64,000 nt of DNA from Methanosarcina sp. MTP4 (GCF_000970045.1 NZ_CP009505.1:3062808-3126807); one strand, 5' to 3'; positions 28,004 through 37,297 are shown, numbered from the stretch's first letter. The notes: generated by a model from the sequence alone, not told the origin. Numbers and translations: made by a program.

Positions 28004-29041
28004 TTAGACAAATTCATTACTTAAAACATTACCGATCATATCTATGGATATCGAATCGATTCCTATGGAATTTAAATGTTTTGAAAACTTCGCAGGCCTG
28101 TTTCCTCCGGGATGGTAGACGAGAGTAACTTCAGGGTCAAGTTTCCGGACCATCTCCTCAAGTCCTGGGGCGTCCAGGTGGTCACTGATCCTGATTGTGG
28201 GGTAAGGGTAATCCATCCTGCAACTCAACACGTATTTCTTCAGGTGCCAGGGAAGCCTGTTAAGATCCCGGGGCGGGACTATGAACACACCTTCCTCCTG
28301 CGTACAGTCCAGTTCTGCCAGTTCCCCGGCGGCTTCGAGCATGCTCCGGGTAAGCACCCGGGCTCTCGTGTCCATCCGGATTGCCCCATCGTAGCCAAAA
28401 CCCCTGAGGAGTTCCACGGCCCTCTGGGTTTTCCCAAACTCATAAGCCCCGAAGGCAACAGCCCCGTTTTCTAGAAGAGCACTTTTCAAACTATCCAGGT
28501 CATCCGTAAAATGGCAGGTAGGGTCTTCCGGGTCCCCGTAATTCGCCTCCGTGACAAGCACATCGCAGGGAGGGAGCTGGCTTGCGTCCTTGACATCCCC
28601 GGTTACCAGGATCTTCGTCCCGACATCGTTTTCCCAGTAAAAAGCCGTTGCCCCGGCAGTATGTTCCGTGGGGAAAGTCTTTATCCGGACCCCTTCAAGC
28701 TCAAACTCTTCTCCGAGCTTGAAAGTCTGTCCCTTATATTCCCTGTCATGCCTTATCTCAAGAGCTTTTGCCGTTTTTTCCGAACAGAGGGCGCGCTCCG
28801 AGAGCATCGCTGACTTGCCGTGGTGGTCGGAATGAGCGTGAGTAATCAGGTAAGCGTCGGGCTGAGGATACTTATTTGGAGTCCTTGTCGTGTCAACGGA
28901 AAACATGCGCAGCCCCCCTGCATCGTCCCTGAAACGAAGGGATACATGGGGTTTGAAATTCCCGCGGGAATTCCTCTGCCGCAGCGCCAGGACACCAAGG
29001 TCTATCAATTTTTTTGAAATCAAAACAATCCTGGAGGACAT
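28004..29041 (-). CDS. MBL-fold RNase/exonuclease-like protein (COG1236 type)
   Basis: 345 residues from ATG 29041. Metallo-beta-lactamase signature THAHSDHHG binds two zinc ions; later metal ligands are FPTEHTAG and VTGDVKD. The region FGAYEFGKTQRAVELLRGFG resembles the short beta-CASP-like part of archaeal mRNA 3'-end-processing-factor homologues. Likely a nuclease on RNA or DNA ends; substrate unknown. The longer upstream frame adds a poorly conserved hydrophobic stretch, so I prefer the internal ATG, although its SD is weak. Confidence 0.78.
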   Translation of the reverse strand: MSSRIVLISKKLIDLGVLALRQRNSRGNFKPHVSLRFRDDAGGLRMFSVDTTRTPNKYPQPDAYLITHAHSDHHGKSAMLSERALCSEKTAKALEIRHDREYKGQTFKLGEEFELEGVRIKTFPTEHTAGATAFYWENDVGTKILVTGDVKDASQLPPCDVLVTEANYGDPEDPTCHFTDDLDSLKSALLENGAVAFGAYEFGKTQRAVELLRGFGYDGAIRMDTRARVLTRSMLEAAGELAELDCTQEEGVFIVPPRDLNRLPWHLKKYVLSCRMDYPYPTIRISDHLDAPGLEEMVRKLDPEVTLVYHPGGNRPAKFSKHLNSIGIDSISIDMIGNVLSNEFV

Positions 29042-29299
29042 TAGCTTTAAGATATTAAAACTTTTAGCAAATACCTTTAGCAAATTGTGAAGATGCCAAA
29101 ATGTTGTCCCAAAAATCACAACAGACAGACGTTGTAGAAATTATGATTTTCAAATGATGCAACTGACATTCATGGTGAAAAATAAATATTCTTAAAAGGA
29201 ACAATTTTGCATGATGATGAAAAACCGGATAATCAAACTGTGAAGGAATAGATTGTAGGAATAGGTTGTTAGCTATTCAAGCATCAGGCCATCAATTAT

Positions 29300-30268
29300 T
29301 CAAGCATTTATCCAGTAGGATTCTCTCACCTCGAAATGCTTCCTTACTTTCAAATAGTTACCTATAAACTTTGAAGTATCAAAGCTCTTTATCTCGCAAT
29401 TCTCCGCGAATTCCTTCATTGATGATATGGTCTTATTGAGTTCCTCTTCTATTATTTCGGATAAAGGTGATAGATTTTCTTCCATATTTTCTGCGTTAAT
29501 CTTCTCAAAATCGCTGAATTTGATAAGCTTCTTTTCAAGAGCCAGTGAAATTACCGGACTGCTATAGTCTCTTTCGATTATCTCCCTCTTCCAGGTGTTG
29601 ACCGTATTGCTAAGCATTGCTACGACGTCTGCCATTTTGAAAAAGGCTATCGCTTTTCCAAGCTCTGAAGTGTCAAAGTTTTCAGAAGACATCAGGTCAA
29701 GTATGGAATGGACCGCAACCATTGTAGAGGCCGACCTGTTTTGGACAACACAGGAGAACGGATATATAACCCTGTTCTTGTTCAAAAGATATGAGAACTC
29801 CATTGATTTGGCAACATTTCGCATCGCAAGGAAAAACTCACCTCTGAAATCATAGTATCTTGGGAGGGAAATTATATGAGTGCCAAGCAGATCTGAAAAA
29901 ATATCAAAGGTAATTTTTACGTACATGTTGTTACATGAACCAGGATATGATGACGTGTAAACCCCCGATGCAACTTTATCCGTATTGTAGAGCATGCTTA
30001 GCATCTCGTAGCTAAATTTCTCTCCACCATTCTTCTCTATAAGAGACGCAAAATCACACGAGTCGTCAACAGCTACGTCTACTATGCACATGCACGTCTT
30101 GAGGTCGGCAAGTCTGGAGACAATAGATGGACTCACACAGGATAAGTGCAGATACGTGTAGTTATCATATAGCCATTCGAAAAGAGCAGGCGTCCTGAGA
30201 GGGCTTGCAACGTCTCTGAAGTTCAGATAATATTTTTTCCAGAAAGTATCACTTTCTACTGTTACCAT
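29300..30268 (-). CDS. Class I isoprenoid (terpene) synthase-like protein
   Basis: 322 residues from ATG 30268, five bases after GAGTGA (a GTG nine bases earlier lacks an SD). Highly helical. Contains DDSCD at about 68-72 after a hydrophobic helix (CMCIVDVAV), matching the DDxxD metal motif. NTVNTWKRE at about 221-229 matches NSE ((N/D)xxx(S/T)xxxE), with N, T and E all present. The 153-residue spacing and total length fit bacterial-type terpene synthases; arginines upstream of NSE and near the C-terminus could bind diphosphate. The second motif of phytoene synthases (RDxxED) is absent. Substrate and product unknown. The next gene upstream on this strand is a histidine kinase 148 bp away. Confidence 0.6.
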   Translation of the reverse strand: MVTVESDTFWKKYYLNFRDVASPLRTPALFEWLYDNYTYLHLSCVSPSIVSRLADLKTCMCIVDVAVDDSCDFASLIEKNGGEKFSYEMLSMLYNTDKVASGVYTSSYPGSCNNMYVKITFDIFSDLLGTHIISLPRYYDFRGEFFLAMRNVAKSMEFSYLLNKNRVIYPFSCVVQNRSASTMVAVHSILDLMSSENFDTSELGKAIAFFKMADVVAMLSNTVNTWKREIIERDYSSPVISLALEKKLIKFSDFEKINAENMEENLSPLSEIIEEELNKTISSMKEFAENCEIKSFDTSKFIGNYLKVRKHFEVRESYWINA

Positions 30269-30415
30269 ACTTATCACTCAATTTGACAGATTAATTACAC
30301 GTAAAACAACATATGAACGAAATAAATAAAGTTTAAGTGATCCCCAAATATTAGCCTGATACATGTATTTCGAGGCCAGAATTTACCTCAGTCACCTCTC
30401 ATTTTTTACCCCAGT

Positions 30416-31897
30416 TCAAAAATCCGTGACCCGGATCTTAAATTTCGCCCCTTGCCCCTTTTCAAGTTGGATACTGGCCCCGATTTGATCCACGAGGGTG
30501 TTTACTAGCTGTAAGCCCAAAGAACTGGTGTTTCTAAAATCAACGGATTCAGGAAAACCAGTTCCGTTATCTTCGACAATCAGCGTAAAATATCTGTCTG
30601 TGTAAGAATTATTTTGTATACCAGTGTCAGTAATTTTATTGCTTAAAATATCATTTGAACCCGTAACTCTCAGGCTGAGTTCTATGCGTATCTCTCCACT
30701 TTTTCCGTTTGGAAACGCATGTTTTAAGGAATTGGAAACCAGCTCGTTAACAATGATACCCAGAGGGATTGCTCTTTCCATTTCAAGGAAGAGATCTTCC
30801 ATATCCAACCGTAATCGGACATTAGAAGCTCCCACTTTGTATGACCTTAAGAGATCAGCTGTCAATTTCCTTAGATATGAAGCAAAGTCAATGGTTTCCA
30901 TGTCACTGGATTTGTAAAGCTCCTCATGGATGATAGACATTGATACGATTCGATCATGGCTTTCCCTAAAAGCTTTGACTATTTTTTCACGATCAAAGCC
31001 ACCTGACAGCAGATTCTCACACTCCAGGTCAAGGAGGCTGGAGATTACCTGCAGGTTGTTCTTGATCCTGTGATGGATTTCTTTTTTGCGGAGTTTTTCG
31101 AGTCTTTCAAGAGCTTCCTCTGTAATTTTTATCTCAGTGATGTCCCGGATAAAACCCTGGTAAAGACAGGGTGCATCATCCGTATTGTGCACAATCTGGA
31201 TGGACTCAAAAACCCAAACTCTATTCCCATCTTTACCCCTGACCCTGTATTCATGCTCAACCAGATGGTTTGCCACACTGTCCAATTTTCTTCGATTTTC
31301 AAGAAAATGGCTCAGATCTTCAGGGTCCACGAGCTGAGCCCAACGGATTTTCCCGGAAAGAAATTCTTTGCTCTCGTAGCCGGTAATTTCCTTCACGGCC
31401 CCGTGAAGCAGCATCAGGTAAAAATTGTTGTCAAGCTGAAATCCAATCCCCCTGAAATTTTGCAAATATTTGAGGAGGCATTCTTCTTTTGTCCTCAGTT
31501 TGTCCTGGGCATTCTGCCTTTCTGTTACGTCTTTGAGCAATCCTATGGCCCTGTATATACGATTATCTTCATCCTTCAGGAAAACCGAGCTGTCTTCAAC
31601 GTAAATATAGCTCCCATCCTTCCTCTTGAACCTGAAATCCTGATTAAACGCTTCCCCTTTTTTTAGAGATTTCTCCAGGGCACCCCACACTCTTTCCCTG
31701 TCTTCGGGATGTATAATATCTCTGCAGGCATTCAGATCGACTTTACTAAATTCTTCTGGAGTGTAGCCAGTAAATTCCTCAATCGCTCCTGCCCACTCAA
31801 TTTTACCTGTCCTCGCATCGCCATCGAAGATCAATTGCCCTGTTTGCTCAGCTATGGAAAAGAATTTTTGTTCAATTTTTTCTAACTTTGTTTGCAC
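30416..31897 (-). CDS. PAS-PAS sensor histidine kinase (HisKA_2 type)
   Basis: 493 residues. Two PAS domains (about 10-130 and 145-265) with PAC-like ends (RAIGLLKDVTERQ; YQGFIRDITEIK). Then a HisKA_2 dimerisation domain with phosphoacceptor block EIHHRIKNNLQVISSLLDLE and a HATPase with N box NELVSNSLKHAFP, G1 EDNGTGFP and G2 SSLGLQLVN. No membrane segment, so a cytoplasmic sensor. GTG start behind GGAGATGA. No response regulator is adjacent, as is usual for Methanosarcina kinases. Confidence 0.93.
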   Translation of the reverse strand: MQTKLEKIEQKFFSIAEQTGQLIFDGDARTGKIEWAGAIEEFTGYTPEEFSKVDLNACRDIIHPEDRERVWGALEKSLKKGEAFNQDFRFKRKDGSYIYVEDSSVFLKDEDNRIYRAIGLLKDVTERQNAQDKLRTKEECLLKYLQNFRGIGFQLDNNFYLMLLHGAVKEITGYESKEFLSGKIRWAQLVDPEDLSHFLENRRKLDSVANHLVEHEYRVRGKDGNRVWVFESIQIVHNTDDAPCLYQGFIRDITEIKITEEALERLEKLRKKEIHHRIKNNLQVISSLLDLECENLLSGGFDREKIVKAFRESHDRIVSMSIIHEELYKSSDMETIDFASYLRKLTADLLRSYKVGASNVRLRLDMEDLFLEMERAIPLGIIVNELVSNSLKHAFPNGKSGEIRIELSLRVTGSNDILSNKITDTGIQNNSYTDRYFTLIVEDNGTGFPESVDFRNTSSLGLQLVNTLVDQIGASIQLEKGQGAKFKIRVTDF

Positions 31898-32320
31898 AAA
31901 TTCATCTCCATAATAATTCCAGCTTATGATTAATATGATAAGGGCAAGTATTAAATTCTAAATGCAGGTGTTTTGATTTTTAAAATTTCATATTAATAAA
32001 CATATTAGCCCACATAAAATAAAACAATTTTATTTATCATGAAACTATTTTTATGATAAATTATTTTTTATTTATTTTAATCTAATTTTTCATGAATAAT
32101 ATAGAACATATTACAGATAATCTAAATGACCCTTATTTAATAAAAACTTTACATTATATGATAAAAAAATAAGTAATTTTTGAAAATAATTAATATAAAA
32201 AATCTATATAAAAAACATAATTTTCCTGACCCCCAATTAAACATTCCAGACTCTCCACTATTATATAATGGTAAAAAATAATTGATATGTTGTTAAGCGA
32301 ACATCTAAAAAAATCAAATT

Positions 32321-32370
32321 GCGGGCGGCCACCCCACCTTAAAAGGTGGGGTATGCTTCGGGCCGCCCGC
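32321..32370. mobile_element. Nested hairpin resembling an IS200/IS605 element end
   Basis: Perfect outer stem GCGGGCGGCC/GGCCGCCCGC encloses an inner stem CCCCACCTT/AGGTGGGG and a one-sided bulge TATGCTTC. The form is typical of the subterminal hairpins of IS200/IS605-family elements in methanosarcinas. No tnpA or tnpB is nearby, so it is a remnant or a dispersed copy. Confidence 0.45.
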
Positions 32371-32513
32371 TCGGTTTCTTGGGAACAGTTAAGTATCATT
32401 TAACAAGGTTTCCTTAATATAGAGTAGCATTTCCAACTCCTGTAACCATGATACCAAGAAACCTCACTTTAAAATGAAGTAACGTTTTATCGATTTAAAG
32501 GAATACAAAAAAC

Positions 32514-32571
32514 GTGCGAGGGTTCACTTCATCCCCGACCTGAAAGATCGGGGTATTCGTGACCCTCCGCG
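32514..32571. mobile_element. Second nested hairpin resembling an IS200/IS605 end
   Basis: Outer stem GCGAGGGTTCAC/GTGACCCTCCGC (imperfect), inner stem CCCCGA...TCGGGG, bulge TATTC. Same architecture as the hairpin at 32321 but different sequence, so it may derive from a different element. It could also act as a transcribed RNA end. Confidence 0.45.
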
Positions 32572-32711
32572 CTCCCGTAGTAATAAACGTAGATCTTGCA
32601 AGCCTCTGGCTGGAGCAGGGAGGAAAAAGGTTTTCGTAACAGAAATTGATTAAAAAGTTGCAATCCCGGGTTCACTGAGAGCCCCGGGCGCCTTTTGTCG
32701 GGAAACAGAAA

Positions 32712-32978
32712 TCAAAGCACTTTATCAATCTCGGCGGCCAGGACACTGCCCTGGGTTACTCCCATGTAGCGCTTAATCTCGACCCCGTCTTTCTCAATGA
32801 TAAGCGTCGGAACAGCATGGATGCCGTATTTTGTAGCAAGTTCCTGGTTTTCATCCACATCGATAACTTTGAACTCGACCTTGTCCGCATACTGCTTTTC
32901 GAGTTCTTCAAGAATTGGTTTTTGCATCCTGCAAGGTCCACACCATGTTGCGGAAAAGTCTAATATCACTGGTTTCAT
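32712..32978 (-). CDS. Thioredoxin
   Basis: 88 residues, shorter than bacterial thioredoxin (about 105) but common for archaeal forms. Active site WCGPC at 12-16, cis-proline in HAVPTLIIEKDG, and aspartate in the first strand (LDFSATW). A disulfide reductase for cytoplasmic protein thiols. AGGTGA precedes the ATG. The partner reductase is not in the window. Confidence 0.95.
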   Translation of the reverse strand: MKPVILDFSATWCGPCRMQKPILEELEKQYADKVEFKVIDVDENQELATKYGIHAVPTLIIEKDGVEIKRYMGVTQGSVLAAEIDKVL

Positions 32979-33284
32979 AAAATCACCTGCATACCTTAAA
33001 GCTTCTTATTAGCTTTTGATGTTCTTCTATCGATCCACGCCTGACAGCCGGACAAAGTTCCGTACCCGTGAAGCCAGTACGGAAAGATTGCCCGGGAACC
33101 CAATCCTGAATCGTAAACGCAAGCTGTAAGATGAGATATTAAATACAGGGTCGGGGATCAATTAGTATATATTATCTCCGAGCATATATAATGCTTATCT
33201 TGGAAGTCAGAACCCTTATTATCAACATATCCGGAAAAGGAAGCCCTTCAGGCTTTTTTTAGCCGACCCGAAATATAAAAATAT
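32979..33284. other. Upstream region of thioredoxin
   Basis: 306 bp with no genes. AT-rich words near 33160-33190 (TTAGTATATATTATC) on the minus strand read as a possible TATA box for thioredoxin, leaving a leader of about 170 nt. Confidence 0.35.
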
Positions 33285-34112
33285 TCATTTGCTTTCCGGG
33301 TTTTGTCCCTGTTTTTGACTCTCTTCTTTCCTTCCTCGAGCTTTGATGACGTTTCCAAAGTACATGCAGCCTTCCATGGAAATCTTCGGCATTTCGGGAG
33401 ACTCGTCGATAAGCTTGACAGCAGCTCCCCTGATAAGCACGCAGGGCACCCTTTCCCCGCCCTCCCCCATAAGGAGTTCCGCAGCCGAAACAAGGTTATC
33501 AGCCACTGCTTTGTGCGTTATATGGAGGGGTTTTCCGAAGATGTCAAAAGCACCTCTTGCATCTTCCACGGGCACGAAACCGGAAACTCCCAGCGCAAGC
33601 CCTGTGCAGCCGAGCCTCAGGGGCTGGGTCCTGCTGTCCCCGACAATAACCCCCAGCCGGCAAGAGTAACGTTCTTCGAGCCGTTTACGGATATTTTCGG
33701 CACTCTTTCGCGGGTCTTCGGGCAGGAGGACAACGTGCCCTTCCGGGGCATTGGAAGCATCGATCCCTGCGTTAGGGGCAAGAATCCCCTTCGTGATGGT
33801 AAGGGCGGCTCCGGGCACTCCTCCGAAAATTTCATCGCATTCCCGGATCACGAGTTCCATTTCCCTAGGATCAAGCTCGTATTCTTCTCCCAGAGCCACC
33901 GCTCTTTCCCCTGGCTTTATCTGCTCAAGTTCCACGACCCGATTCTCCGAAGTGGCAACCGCAGATTCGGCCAGTACGAAAATATCCCCTTCAAGGGGTT
34001 CAACGCAGGCTTCTTTCAGTGCAGCTTCCAGTATCTGCACAACATCGTCCCCGGCCCTTATAATCGGGGTCTTAATTCCGAACATCTGGATGGAATTGAG
34101 TTCTGAGTTCAT
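33285..34112 (-). CDS. cofE: Coenzyme F420-0:L-glutamate ligase
   Basis: 275 residues from ATG 34112, giving MNSELNSIQMFGIKTPIIRA; the 39 extra codons upstream look like leader sequence. CofE adds gamma-linked glutamates to F420-0 using GTP. Conserved blocks: GDIFVLAESAVATSE, GVIVGDSRTQPLRLGCTG, GKPLHITHKAVADNL. F420 is the hydride carrier of methanogenesis. The C-terminal Lys/Glu tail is variable. Alone on its strand, with thioredoxin 306 bp downstream. Confidence 0.93.
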   Translation of the reverse strand: MNSELNSIQMFGIKTPIIRAGDDVVQILEAALKEACVEPLEGDIFVLAESAVATSENRVVELEQIKPGERAVALGEEYELDPREMELVIRECDEIFGGVPGAALTITKGILAPNAGIDASNAPEGHVVLLPEDPRKSAENIRKRLEERYSCRLGVIVGDSRTQPLRLGCTGLALGVSGFVPVEDARGAFDIFGKPLHITHKAVADNLVSAAELLMGEGGERVPCVLIRGAAVKLIDESPEMPKISMEGCMYFGNVIKARGRKEESQKQGQNPESK

Positions 34113-34293
34113 TTTACTGCCTTTGAAAACCAATAATTTATCTTCAATATCCGGAACCAAAAAACGGAGTAAAAGGAGGTCCCAGCCTAAAATAAGGGAA
34201 GTTGTTGATAAATGTATCCAAAATTTCAAAAAACCATCAGGAAAAAGCAGGTCTGAAAGGAAAAAATGCAGCTAAAAAAATCAAAGGAGAAAA

Positions 34294-34400
34294 AGAAAAG
34301 AAAAGAAAAGAAAAGAAAAGAAAAGAAAAGAAAAGAAAAGAAAAGAAAATGAAAAGAAAATGAAAAGAAAAGAAAAGAAAATGAAAAGAAAAGAAAAAAC
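34294..34400. repeat. AAAAG pentanucleotide tract
   Basis: About 20 units of AAAAG, some interrupted by AAAATG, in the gap between cofE and the DUF1638 gene. A purine-only strand over more than 100 bp. Non-coding; the Phe/Ser-rich opposite-strand frame is an artefact. Confidence 0.9.
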
Positions 34401-34481
34401 AAAGGTGAAAACAAAAAACTAAATTAAAAAAGGGGAAAAGGAAAAAAGCGGGTAAAAACCCGACATAGGGAATTTCCAGGT

Positions 34482-35294
34482 TCAGGCCGGGTACATAACC
34501 GCAGTTTTCAGTTCACTGTAACAACGTTCAAAAATTTCCAGGTCAGCTTCGATTTCCCTGACATCCAAGCCGTAGTAGTCAGCAAATTCATAAACCTTTG
34601 AGTGAAAGTCGTGCTGGTAACTCAGTCCGGTATTGATTTTTGCGACCTGGGTATACTTTGAGACCCTGAATACCATCCTCGATTCTTCCAGGAGCTCAAG
34701 GCTCCGGGCAAACCCGTTTGCAACGACCATGTCCTCCCAGTTGGCAGCCCACATAGGGGTGAGCATGAAGGTCCGGTTCCCTTCAAGACTCTTCACGACC
34801 TCTATGAAAGAAGTTTTTCCTCCCAGGGTTGCGCAAACGCAGTCGTCAACAATGTTGCCTTCGCTGTCCTTCAAGGTAATAACCGGGCAGTTCAGGTGCT
34901 CGAAATCGGCTTCAATGTCCTTAAGCAGGTTTCCGCAAAGCCCGTAAAGGAGGAGCAAGCCGTCCGAAAACAGGGACATCCTGAGGATGGCATCGTATAC
35001 GTTCATTTTCAGCCTTTTGTGCCTCTTATTCATGCCCACGATTTCGAGAATGTTCAGCACAAGGATCACCCCTTCAGCATTTTCCAGATGAAGTTCCCTG
35101 AAAAACCTGTGCTCATCCACATTTACGAGATTTACTTCCCTGAAGGGACAGCCGATTTTTTCAAGTTTTCGAACAATACCTCCTGAATTTTCGTTTTTAA
35201 TTATGATGACCTTGCTAACCTCCCTATCATGTTCCACAAGGTGGACGATCTCATCCTCAAAAATATTGCATGATATTATACCCATTACCTGCAT
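34482..35294 (-). CDS. DUF1638 family protein
   Basis: 270 residues. I assign DUF1638 from the central LLLLYGLCGN and the cysteine-containing DCVCATLGGKTSF and overall length; family members are common in methanosarcinas and in bacteria with corrinoid methyltransferase systems. Function is not established. Cysteines at C9 (IISCNIF), in YGLCGN, NCPVI and DDCVC could bind a metal or corrinoid, which is inference. GGGAGGAGG lies just upstream of the ATG, adjacent to a strong hairpin in the leader (35307-35340). Confidence 0.75.
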   Translation of the reverse strand: MQVMGIISCNIFEDEIVHLVEHDREVSKVIIIKNENSGGIVRKLEKIGCPFREVNLVNVDEHRFFRELHLENAEGVILVLNILEIVGMNKRHKRLKMNVYDAILRMSLFSDGLLLLYGLCGNLLKDIEADFEHLNCPVITLKDSEGNIVDDCVCATLGGKTSFIEVVKSLEGNRTFMLTPMWAANWEDMVVANGFARSLELLEESRMVFRVSKYTQVAKINTGLSYQHDFHSKVYEFADYYGLDVREIEADLEIFERCYSELKTAVMYPA

Positions 35295-35306
35295 TGTAGC
35301 CTCCTC

Positions 35307-35340
35307 CCGGAGTCCCGCAGGTCCTGCGGAGAAACTCCGG
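35307..35340 (-). promoter_or_regulatory. Strong leader hairpin abutting the SD of the DUF1638 gene
   Basis: In the mRNA sense the sequence has a 7-bp outer stem (CCGGAGT/ACTCCGG) and a 6-bp inner stem (CCGCAG/CTGCGG) with a 3-nt loop. The GGAGG ribosome site follows at once. An internal CTCC on the 5' side could alternatively pair with the SD. This layout could control translation. Confidence 0.45.
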
Positions 35341-36394
35341 ATCCTCTACATCCAATCTCCTCTAAACCCAATCTTCCTTAAATTCCGATATCAACGCAAC
35401 GCCTTCTGGTAGCCAGGCTAACATTAATCGACCAAAAATGCCCAATAAAAGATACGGACAGGCAAAATAAGAGTTAAAAGACGTCAGATAAAGTCTGTCC
35501 GAAAAAATTATTCTTCGGAAAAAACCCTGCTTAACAAACCATCTCCCTTACACCGGATAGATTAAGAAACAGATATACTGAGGAATCGGGAATATCAGAC
35601 ATGTAAGCCCAAAAACCGCAAGGAAGCCTGAAAACCGGAATGAACATTTCCAAAAGGCTTTCCTCCCCGGACACACAGAAATAATAATTATACGCTTTGC
35701 ATCGGAGTCTGTGTTCTGGAAACATCAGGAATCACAGCTTGCAATTATCAGGTTTTCACATTCATTTTCTCGATGTCTGCAAAACTTAAGGCTTCGGGGG
35801 TTCCATTTTTAAGTGGCAAAAAAGCCATTTTCCACCAGGGTACATCTTAGCCGGAGAAACTTTATTTAAGACTGATGTCCTGCAGACCTGAACAAACTTC
35901 CGGTACGCTAACAGGGCCTCTATTTAGCCTTCTCTGGTAACTCCAAAGCCCGGGACAGGGTGCGAACACATTTCCCGATATCCTGCCGTTCTACTACAAA
36001 TTCACCTGTAACAGTCTGCAGGTGTAAATTATAGAGTTAACAACCTCAATATGGTATATGCTGCAGAACTACTTAAAAAGAGATTAAATACATCATATGA
36101 AAACTTATATATGCAAAAACTTTTGAGGAATAGATCAAAGGTTAACAGGGATACACATGACAAATTGTCCTAATGTTAACGCCGTAAAATATAAGCCTGG
36201 AACCCAACTTTATGGAGTGGAAATACATAGATAGGGCCCTCCGACCCGAATCCTGACTTTACTTTCTTGAAGCCACATTCCACTGTGTAAAGGTTACCTT
36301 CTTGAAGCCACGGTTAACGAGGTAATGATACGGAGGCCGTACCTTCCGGAATACTTCCCGGTTTCTTAGGGGTTACTTTCGGGATTCTTCGAAG
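35341..36394. other. 1.05-kb region between DUF1638 and metF, with one possible microgene
   Basis: No conserved gene. It holds a plus-strand promoter and 25-codon frame (36104-36234) and a direct repeat TTCTTGAAGCCAC at about 36265 and 36301. The 64-codon minus frame at 35531-35725 has no SD or recognisable family and is not called. Confidence 0.45.
36157..36234 (+). CDS. Possible 25-residue microprotein
   Basis: ATG with CAGGG six bases upstream and TATA box CTTATATATG (36104-36113), placing transcription start about 20 nt before the SD, an ordinary archaeal layout. Product begins MTNCPNVNAVKYKPG. It ends at TAG; in a pyrrolysine-using organism read-through would add 12 residues to a TGA, but nothing supports that here. 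Could also be the remnant 5' end of a lost gene. Confidence 0.3.
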   Translation: MTNCPNVNAVKYKPGTQLYGVEIHR

Positions 36395-37273
36395 TTACTT
36401 CCGGGAAATTCCTGCCATGGAAAGCAAACGGCGAGTATTCTTATGAGACCCGATGGGCATAATGTGAACGCCACGACACAATTTTGTAAGCTCCTTTATG
36501 GTCTCGGAGGCTATGGAGAAACCTTCATCGGCAGGGTCAGAAGCGGTTTTCAGACGGGAAAGGATCTCTTCAGGGACATGTATTCCCGAGATATGTTCAT
36601 TCATGTACTCAGCCATCCTCAGGGACTTAAGGGGGATGAGGCCGGCAAGGATAGGGACTTCCAGATGGGCTGTTGATTCCACAAACTCCTCAAACATTCC
36701 CACATCGTAGACTGCCTGAGTCTGGATAAAATCGGCTCCGCAACTGACCTTTTTTTCAAGTTTTATGAGCTGCAGGACCTCTTGAGGGTTTATGCCGGAA
36801 ACCGCACCCATACAGAAGGAAGTACCTCCGTCCAGCCTATTTCCTGCTAAATCGATCCCTTTGTCAAGTTTTCGAACAAGCTCCAGAAGCTGTACTGAAT
36901 CGAGGTCGTACACGGGTTTAGATCCCGGGTGGTCTCCGCAGGAAGGAAAGTCCCCTGTCATAACACAGACGTTCCTTAATCCGAGGGCATATGCACCCAG
37001 AAGGTCGGACTGGAGCCCGATCCTGTTCCGGTCCCTGCAGGTGAGCTGCATGATTACCTCATGCCCTTCATCAAGCAGGAGCTTGCTGAAAGCCAGGGAA
37101 CTCATATGCATGATGGAACACTGGTTATCTGTGACGTTCAGGGCATCTGCAAGGCCCTTTAACTGGCTGGCGTCTTCCAGGGGGGCGGCTACATTCGTAC
37201 CTTTCGGAGGAGATATTTCAGCAGTAACCAGAAATTTACTGGAATTCAGTTTTTCTCTAAAATTAAAAAGCAT
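36395..37273 (-). CDS. metF: Methylenetetrahydrofolate reductase (MetF-type)
   Basis: 292 residues, TIM-barrel MetF fold. Interconverts methylene-THF and methyl-THF with a flavin. Landmarks: FLVTAEISPPKGTN at the start, VCVMTGDFPS, and the late barrel block ADFIQTQAVYDVGMF followed by VPILAGLIPLKS. It is 24 bp downstream of metV. The acetogen-type MetF works with the zinc/Fe-S protein MetV rather than with NADPH alone. It belongs to the THF island. Methanosarcina normally uses the unrelated F420-dependent Mer for tetrahydromethanopterin. Confidence 0.9.
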   Translation of the reverse strand: MLFNFREKLNSSKFLVTAEISPPKGTNVAAPLEDASQLKGLADALNVTDNQCSIMHMSSLAFSKLLLDEGHEVIMQLTCRDRNRIGLQSDLLGAYALGLRNVCVMTGDFPSCGDHPGSKPVYDLDSVQLLELVRKLDKGIDLAGNRLDGGTSFCMGAVSGINPQEVLQLIKLEKKVSCGADFIQTQAVYDVGMFEEFVESTAHLEVPILAGLIPLKSLRMAEYMNEHISGIHVPEEILSRLKTASDPADEGFSIASETIKELTKLCRGVHIMPIGSHKNTRRLLSMAGISRK

Positions 37274-37297
37274 TAAATAAGTATATTAGAAATGAAA

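Larger units (their letters stand above)
31898..32711. other. Intergenic region with two IS200/IS605-like hairpins
   Basis: About 810 bp. The part up to 32300 is extremely AT-rich and featureless. Two GC-rich nested hairpins stand out at 32321-32370 and 32514-32571 with no transposase or TnpB gene between or beside them. No coding sequence seen. Confidence 0.55.

Noticed and set aside
29300..30268. Squalene/phytoene synthase assignment for the DDxxD protein
   Set aside because: The second aspartate-rich motif of that family (RDxxED) is absent; the second motif is NSE-like, so the terpene-synthase reading fits better.
35531..35725. 64-codon minus-strand frame
   Set aside because: No SD, no family, and the region is otherwise non-coding.
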